Source: Metaruminococcus_A sp003150405 (GTDB taxonomy: Bacteria; Bacillota; Clostridia; Oscillospirales; Ruminococcaceae). Taken from it: 64,000 nt of DNA. The stretch is taken from NCBI GenBank assembly GCA_902489745.1, contig CABUBB010000002.1, forward strand, positions 124,001 through 188,000, given 5' to 3'. Under the pieces are notes generated by a model. The model did no database searches, was not told where the DNA came from, and worked only from the letters and a program-made list of their open reading frames with translations. This document shows positions 59,206 to 64,000 of this stretch, in pieces; the stretch's first letter is position 1; every line of letters starts with the position of its first letter. The translations under genes were made by a program, and so were the position numbers.

Positions 59206-60225
59206 ATGAAAAAGTGGTACGACCAAAGCGGTCCGGAAGGGGACATCGTCATCAGCTCCCGCATCCGTCTTGCGCGTAATCTGACTGGTTACAATTTTAT
59301 GGATCGGATGGATGACGAGCAAAAAGACCGGCTTAATCATGCAGTAGAAGAGAAATTAAAAGAGCTTAATCTGGGTGAGAATACGCTGAAGTTTATCTGG
59401 CCGGACCAATTAAATCCAGAACAGAAACAATCGCTGGTTGAACAGCATTTGGCCAGTCCGGATTTTATTCAAAAGGGGAATAATTTACTGGCGTTGTCCA
59501 AAGATAATCGCATCAGCATTATGGTTAATGAGGAAGATCATCTGCGGATTCAGGTGATCACCCCAGGTTTTCATTTGGAGGAAGCGTACCAGCTTGCAAA
59601 TCAATGCGATGATTTTCTAAATGAGTCGTTTGAATACGCATTTGATGAAAAACTGGGCTATTTAACCACCTGTATGACTAATTTAGGAACCGGACTCCGT
59701 GCTTCGGTCATGCTGCATCTTCCTGCTTTAGAAGCGGCCGGTGCATTGAACAGCATTGGAAATACCGTTTCCAAACTTGGGCTGACCATCCGTGGTACTT
59801 TTGGTGAGGGTTCAAACGCCTATGGCGCGCTGTATCAGCTTTCAAATCAAATTACGCTTGGAATATCCGAAGAACAGGCGATAGACAATTTGAAAAACGT
59901 CGTCAACCAAATTTTACAAAGTGAACGCAATACCAGGAATGTTATGCTGGAAAATAACCGTATTTCGTTAGAGGATTCGGTTTACCGAAGCTATGGTATT
60001 TTAAAATATGCGCGTACCCTGACGGTGGAAGAGCTTTACCGCATGCTTTCAGACTTGCGGTTAGGGATTTCGCTGGGGCTTATGAAAGATGTCCCAGTAG
60101 AAGCTCTGAACCACCTGCTGTCTGTCTGCGGAGATGCAACTTTACAGGCGGAGGCTGGAGCGGCGAAAAATGCCATGAACATCAATGTGAAACGGGCGGA
60201 TACTGTCCGCGCTGCGCTCGCCTGA
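59206..60225 (+). CDS. mcsB: Protein arginine kinase McsB
   Basis: Phosphorylates arginines on CtsR and misfolded proteins, marking them for ClpCP. It belongs to the phosphagen kinase family: SSRIRLARNL at the start, the NEEDH motif in VNEEDHLRI, and TNLGTGLRASVMLHLPALE. The usual CPTN cysteine segment reads TTCMTNLG, so the Cys is kept. It has 339 residues from ATG 59206; ATGs at 59200 and 59203 are equally possible. Confidence 0.95.
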   Translation: MKKWYDQSGPEGDIVISSRIRLARNLTGYNFMDRMDDEQKDRLNHAVEEKLKELNLGENTLKFIWPDQLNPEQKQSLVEQHLASPDFIQKGNNLLALSKDNRISIMVNEEDHLRIQVITPGFHLEEAYQLANQCDDFLNESFEYAFDEKLGYLTTCMTNLGTGLRASVMLHLPALEAAGALNSIGNTVSKLGLTIRGTFGEGSNAYGALYQLSNQITLGISEEQAIDNLKNVVNQILQSERNTRNVMLENNRISLEDSVYRSYGILKYARTLTVEELYRMLSDLRLGISLGLMKDVPVEALNHLLSVCGDATLQAEAGAAKNAMNINVKRADTVRAALA

Positions 60226-60294
60226 TACCGCTATTCCGGGTCGGGTGGGCTTACTCCACAAATAATATGCCTTTTAAGAAAGGAACGATGTTTT

Positions 60295-62766
60295 ATGTAT
60301 GTTTTCAATGGCTTTACAGAAAAAGCAAACAAGGCTTTGAATGCGGCAATTACGGTTGCCTCAGAGCTTGGCCATACCTATATTGGCAGTGAGCACATTC
60401 TTTATGGCTTGTGCAGTGATGAAAATGGCGTTGCGGCGACGGTGCTGGGCAAACATAACGTCAATAAAGACGCAATTTACCATAAGCTGGAGACTGCAAT
60501 AGGCAAAGGAATTCCAACCCGTTTAAGCCCTGGGGATTTTACGCCGCGCAGCAAACGCATTTTGGAAATGGCTATTTATGAGGCACGCAACCTCAACCAT
60601 AGCTATGTGGGTACCGAGCATATCTTAATGGCAATTCTGCGGGAATCCGACAGCTACGGTGTTGCATTTTTACAGGAATTTGGTGTCAATGTGCGCGATC
60701 TTTACAGCGAGTGTGTCAGTGAAGTCGGCGATGCCAAAGGCGGCGTAGCCGATTCTCCTTACGGTTCCTCGCGGGCAAGCTCCGTGTCCGGCGGCGGAGA
60801 TACGCCGCAGCTCAATAAATTTGGACGAGACCTAACCCAACTCGCAAAGGATAACCAGATTGATCCGGTTGTAGGGCGGCAGGAAGAGATTAATCGTGTC
60901 ATTCAAATTCTTTCCCGCCGTACCAAAAACAACCCTTGCTTAATCGGTGAGCCGGGTGTCGGTAAAACTGCAATCGCGGAAGGTTTGGCGCAGAAAATTG
61001 TCAATGGGGAAGTTCCGGAGACTCTAAAGGATAAACGGGTTTTTTCACTTGATATTACCTCCATGCTGGCCGGCGCAAAATACCGTGGTGATTTTGAGGA
61101 ACGCATCAAAGGCGCATTGGACGAAGTGACAAAGGCGGGTAACATCATCCTGTTTATTGACGAGCTGCACACCATTATTGGCGCGGGCGCCGCGGAAGGT
61201 GCTGTAGACGCCGCGAACATTCTGAAACCACAGCTTGCGCGCGGTGAACTCCAGCTTATCGGTGCGACCACTATTGACGAATACCGCAAGTATATCGAAA
61301 AGGATTCCGCGCTGGAACGCCGTTTCCAGCCAGTAATGGTAAACGAGCCTTCTGAAGAGGATGCTGAAACCATTCTGTTTGGCTTGCGCGACAAATACGA
61401 GGCGCATCACAAAATTAAAATTACCGACGATGCCGTTAAAGCGGCAGTCAAACTCTCCGCGCGGTATATCAATGACCGTTATCTGCCGGATAAAGCCATC
61501 GACCTGATTGATGAGGCAGCTTCTAAAGTAAGACTGCAAGCCTTTACCGCTCCGCCGGATTTGCAGCAGCTCGAAAATGAGCTTAAACATCTTAACGAGG
61601 AAAAGGCGGCAGCCATCAATTCGCAGGATTTTGAATCGGCAGCTAAAATCCGCGATAAGGAAAAAGAGATCAACGAACAGCTTGAAAAGGAGAAACAGAA
61701 CTGGCAGAGCCAGCACAAACAAAGCAATGGTTCGGTTACTGCTGAAGATATTGCGGATATTGTATCCAGCTGGACAGGAGTTCCAGTCAAACAGCTCAAT
61801 GAGCAGGAGGGCGAACGCCTCTTAAACATGGAGAAGGTGCTGCACGAAAGGGTAGTGGGGCAGGAAGAAGCGGTCTCCGCTGTGTCCAAAGCCATCCGCC
61901 GCGGCAGAATCGGACTGAAAGACCCCAAACGCCCGATTGGTTCCTTCCTGTTCCTCGGGCCGACCGGCGTCGGCAAAACTGAACTTTGCAAAGCGCTTGC
62001 AGAAGCACTGTTTGGTGACGAAAACGCCATGATCCGGCTCGATATGTCGGAATATATGGAGAAGCATTCGGTCTCCAGAATGGTTGGTTCGCCTCCAGGG
62101 TACGTTGGTTATGACGATGGCGGCCAGCTGACTGAAAAGATCCGCCGGAAACCGTACTCGGTCATCCTGTTTGATGAAGTTGAAAAAGCACATCCGGATG
62201 TTTTTAATATGCTGCTTCAGATTTTGGAGGACGGCATTTTAACGGACAGCCAGGGCCGCAAGGTTAGCTTTAAGAACAGCGTCATCATTATGACCTCAAA
62301 TATTGGTGCGCGGATGATCAGTGAGCGCAAAAATCTTGGCTTTGTCTCTGCTGAAGATGCTGTCAAGGATGACAAGGAGATTAAATCCGATGTAATGGGT
62401 GAGCTCAAACAACACTTTAAACCGGAATTTTTAAACCGTATTGATGACATCATTGTTTTCCATAAACTGACCAACGATGATATCAAACAGATTGCGAAAA
62501 ACATGCTGAACAGTTTGACCAAGCGTGTTTCAAACCTCAATTTGGAGATTCGCTTTACAGATGCCTGTGTGGATCACATTGCGAAAGTCGGCTATGATCC
62601 TGTTTATGGTGCACGTCCGCTTCGCCGTGCGATTACTTCAAACATTGAGGATAAGCTTTCTGAGAAATTCTTGGAAGGCGCGTTCAAATCCGGCGATACG
62701 GTAGAAGTTGACTGTGTTGACGGCGAATTTACATTCCAAGCGATTCAGTCAAGTTTGGCTGAGTAA
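60295..62766 (+). CDS. clpC: ATP-dependent Clp protease ATP-binding subunit ClpC
   Basis: Hsp100 unfoldase that delivers substrates, including phosphoarginine-tagged ones, to ClpP. An N-terminal double Clp domain (FTEKANKALNAA, NHSYVGTEHILMAI), Walker A1 GEPGVGKT near residue 217, a middle domain with a UVR-like coiled coil (about 420-475), Walker A2 GPTGVGKT near 554 and a C-terminal sensor-2 domain. It has 823 residues. AAGAAAGGA (60278-60286) precedes the ATG. It is the last gene of the ctsR operon. Confidence 0.97.
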   Translation: MYVFNGFTEKANKALNAAITVASELGHTYIGSEHILYGLCSDENGVAATVLGKHNVNKDAIYHKLETAIGKGIPTRLSPGDFTPRSKRILEMAIYEARNLNHSYVGTEHILMAILRESDSYGVAFLQEFGVNVRDLYSECVSEVGDAKGGVADSPYGSSRASSVSGGGDTPQLNKFGRDLTQLAKDNQIDPVVGRQEEINRVIQILSRRTKNNPCLIGEPGVGKTAIAEGLAQKIVNGEVPETLKDKRVFSLDITSMLAGAKYRGDFEERIKGALDEVTKAGNIILFIDELHTIIGAGAAEGAVDAANILKPQLARGELQLIGATTIDEYRKYIEKDSALERRFQPVMVNEPSEEDAETILFGLRDKYEAHHKIKITDDAVKAAVKLSARYINDRYLPDKAIDLIDEAASKVRLQAFTAPPDLQQLENELKHLNEEKAAAINSQDFESAAKIRDKEKEINEQLEKEKQNWQSQHKQSNGSVTAEDIADIVSSWTGVPVKQLNEQEGERLLNMEKVLHERVVGQEEAVSAVSKAIRRGRIGLKDPKRPIGSFLFLGPTGVGKTELCKALAEALFGDENAMIRLDMSEYMEKHSVSRMVGSPPGYVGYDDGGQLTEKIRRKPYSVILFDEVEKAHPDVFNMLLQILEDGILTDSQGRKVSFKNSVIIMTSNIGARMISERKNLGFVSAEDAVKDDKEIKSDVMGELKQHFKPEFLNRIDDIIVFHKLTNDDIKQIAKNMLNSLTKRVSNLNLEIRFTDACVDHIAKVGYDPVYGARPLRRAITSNIEDKLSEKFLEGAFKSGDTVEVDCVDGEFTFQAIQSSLAE

Positions 62767-62796
62767 ACAATCTAATTGAATCAATCTTCTAAAAGG

Positions 62797-62835
62797 AAAA
62801 ATTCCCTGAGCGGTATTTGCTGCTCAGGGAATTTT
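62797..62835 (+). terminator. Terminator after clpC
   Basis: AAAATTCCCTGAGC (62798-62811) pairs with GCTCAGGGAATTTT (62822-62835), a 14-base-pair stem ending in T-rich sequence. It is nearly symmetric and may also end the convergent xer transcript. Confidence 0.88.
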
Positions 62836-62905
62836 GTGTTTATAGAATCAATAAGCTAAGTTTTCAATGAAACTTTTTTACGAGAAGAAGTATATAAAAA
62901 CCGTT

Positions 62906-63910
62906 TTACTGGTTTGGTATTTCTTTCTTTTTCTGCTTGACGTCTGCAAGTGGATTGCTTTCTGCGGCATGTTCCATTTGCTTGCTGGAAACATGGGTGT
63001 AAATTTCGGTTGTCCCGAGATTTGTATGGCCGAGAATATCCTTTAAGACACGAATATCAATTTCACCGTACTGGTACATCAGCGTAGCGGCGGTATGACG
63101 GAGCTTATGGGCTGAATAGCCCATTTCACCAAGCCCGGATTTATTAAGAAAGGTTTCAACAATCTGCTGAACACGTCTCCGGCTGATTCTGCGGCCGTCT
63201 TTGGATAAAAAAAGCGCTTTGGAGTCCTGTACAGGATGATTCCCGCGAACCTTTAAATAATCTTGAATGGCCTTCCTACAGGCATTGTTGATATAAATAA
63301 CACGCTCTTTATTTCCTTTGCCTAATAGACGCAGCGTATTCTCACGAATATCCGACAAATTGAGGCCAACCAGCTCAGCTAGCCGCATTCCGCAGTTAAG
63401 AAAAAGGGTCAGGATGCAGTAATCACGTTCCTGAAAAGCACCATCAACGCTGTTGAGCAGTTCAAGACTTTGTTCCAATGTCAGGTATTTGGGCAAGGAT
63501 TTCTTCATAGAAGGAATTTCCAAATTCAAGGTAGGGTTTTCCTCCAATAATTTCATATTATTGGTCAAATATTTGAAAAAACCACGAAGGGCGGATACTT
63601 TGCGCGCACGAGCTGTTGCGCTGTTATGCCGCTGTTTGGTCATGTAATAAAGAAATTCATAAATGTCATTTAAAGCAATTGATTTGATAAAATCAAGATC
63701 AATGGACGCGATGGAAATCTGGTGAAAACGTTCATCATCGGTCAAAACTTTTTGATCACCAGCGCGATAAGCGAGCATAAACCGAAAGAAGGATCGTAGG
63801 TCTGTATAATATTCAGAAACGGTTTTAGCAGAACGTCCTTTAATGGTTTCCATATAAATAAGATAGTCCCGCAGTAACGGGAATGTTTCTTGCTGTGCTA
63901 TAATTGACAT
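62906..63910 (-). CDS. Tyrosine recombinase of the XerC/XerD type
   Basis: A 334-residue integrase-family recombinase, likely for chromosome dimer resolution. An N-terminal SAM-like core-binding domain (KTVSEYYTDLRSFFRFML) is followed by the catalytic domain. Arg I lies in FLNCGMRLAELVGL, Lys in LGKGNKERVIY, HKLRHTAATLMYQYG gives His and Arg, and LGHTNLGTTEIYTH contains His and the nucleophile Tyr. It is longer than classical XerC/D (about 300). No phage genes surround it. GAGGAGG lies before ATG 63910. Confidence 0.9.
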   Translation of the reverse strand: MSIIAQQETFPLLRDYLIYMETIKGRSAKTVSEYYTDLRSFFRFMLAYRAGDQKVLTDDERFHQISIASIDLDFIKSIALNDIYEFLYYMTKQRHNSATARARKVSALRGFFKYLTNNMKLLEENPTLNLEIPSMKKSLPKYLTLEQSLELLNSVDGAFQERDYCILTLFLNCGMRLAELVGLNLSDIRENTLRLLGKGNKERVIYINNACRKAIQDYLKVRGNHPVQDSKALFLSKDGRRISRRRVQQIVETFLNKSGLGEMGYSAHKLRHTAATLMYQYGEIDIRVLKDILGHTNLGTTEIYTHVSSKQMEHAAESNPLADVKQKKKEIPNQ

Positions 63911-63931
63911 AGGGTTATTTCGCCTCCTCTT

Positions 63932-63961
63932 AGTTGCACAAAATTTTTATTTTGTGCAACT
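63932..63961. repeat. Perfect 13-bp inverted repeat upstream of the recombinase gene
   Basis: AGTTGCACAAAAT (63932-63944) and ATTTTGTGCAACT (63949-63961) around a TTTT loop, just upstream of the xer ribosome binding site. There is no U-run after it on the minus strand, so it is either an operator or an mRNA hairpin. Confidence 0.7.
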
Positions 63962-64000
63962 GTATTGCGCCGTACAGGCTTCGCCACAGCGGCTACGCCC

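Noticed and set aside
62906..63910. Phage or integrative-element integrase
   Set aside because: The recombinase fits the XerC/D type, and I see no phage, tRNA attachment or transfer genes near it within the window.

Overview
The window reads as a chromosomal segment of an endospore-forming member of the Clostridia. The evidence is a complete spoIIIAA-AH locus, the sporulation genes ylbJ, yqfC, yqfD and yunB, Firmicute-type PolC, the CtsR-McsA-McsB-ClpC stress operon, the Prp protease beside an N-terminally extended L27, and strong AGGAGG-type ribosome binding sites with occasional TTG and GTG starts. A family such as Oscillospiraceae/Ruminococcaceae or a relative is my inference from gene content and order; no rRNA is present to settle it. 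I see no tRNA, rRNA, CRISPR array, insertion sequence or prophage. Nearly everything is core housekeeping or sporulation.

Layout. 1-3.3 kb: tail of ymfF, then ymfH, lgt and folD. 3.3-15.9 kb: translation and envelope run rpsB, tsf, pyrH, frr, uppS, cdsA, dxr, rseP, ispG, polC. 15.9-23.6 kb: ten-gene histidine operon hisZGDCBHAFIE with its own promoter and a tandem palindromic operator candidate. 23.7-29.1 kb: an ACT-domain protein, hom, thrB, aspartokinase (with an apparent internal start for a beta subunit), a HAD phosphatase and yebC. 29.4-34.1 kb, minus strand: aroF-aroB-aroA-aroC, preceded by a phenylalanine-rich leader peptide and a terminator/antiterminator that together look like a ribosome-mediated attenuator. 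34.2-39.3 kb: spoIIIAA-AH. 39.4-41.9 kb: L21 leader, rplU, prp, rpmA, obg. 42.1-47.4 kb, mostly minus: helicase loader and DnaD-like protein, a serine-rich small ORF (plus), an AraC-like remnant, a YitT-family protein, Mini-RNase III, a small Cys-containing protein, ylbJ. 47.5-56.4 kb: yqfC, yqfD, phoH, ybeY, dgkA, era, yqzL, recO, mutS2, yunB. 56.6-58.0 kb, minus: an iron-sulfur aldo/keto reductase and a Cys/Gly-rich 45-residue peptide. 58.1-62.8 kb: ctsR-mcsA-mcsB-clpC under CtsR boxes. 62.9-63.9 kb, minus: a XerC/D-type recombinase.

The genes form coherent modules. The aro operon makes chorismate and feeds aromatic amino acids; its first enzyme appears to be controlled by the supply of charged tRNA-Phe. 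The his operon makes histidine from PRPP but has no histidinol-phosphate phosphatase in this window. uppS, cdsA, dxr, rseP and ispG form an isoprenoid/envelope block inside the translation block. The most notable regulatory observations are the Phe attenuator, the tandem his operator, the multi-box CtsR control region and the internal lysC start. The most notable unassigned proteins are the Cys/Gly-rich and Ser-rich small ORFs. All calls come from reading the sequence; no database search was run.
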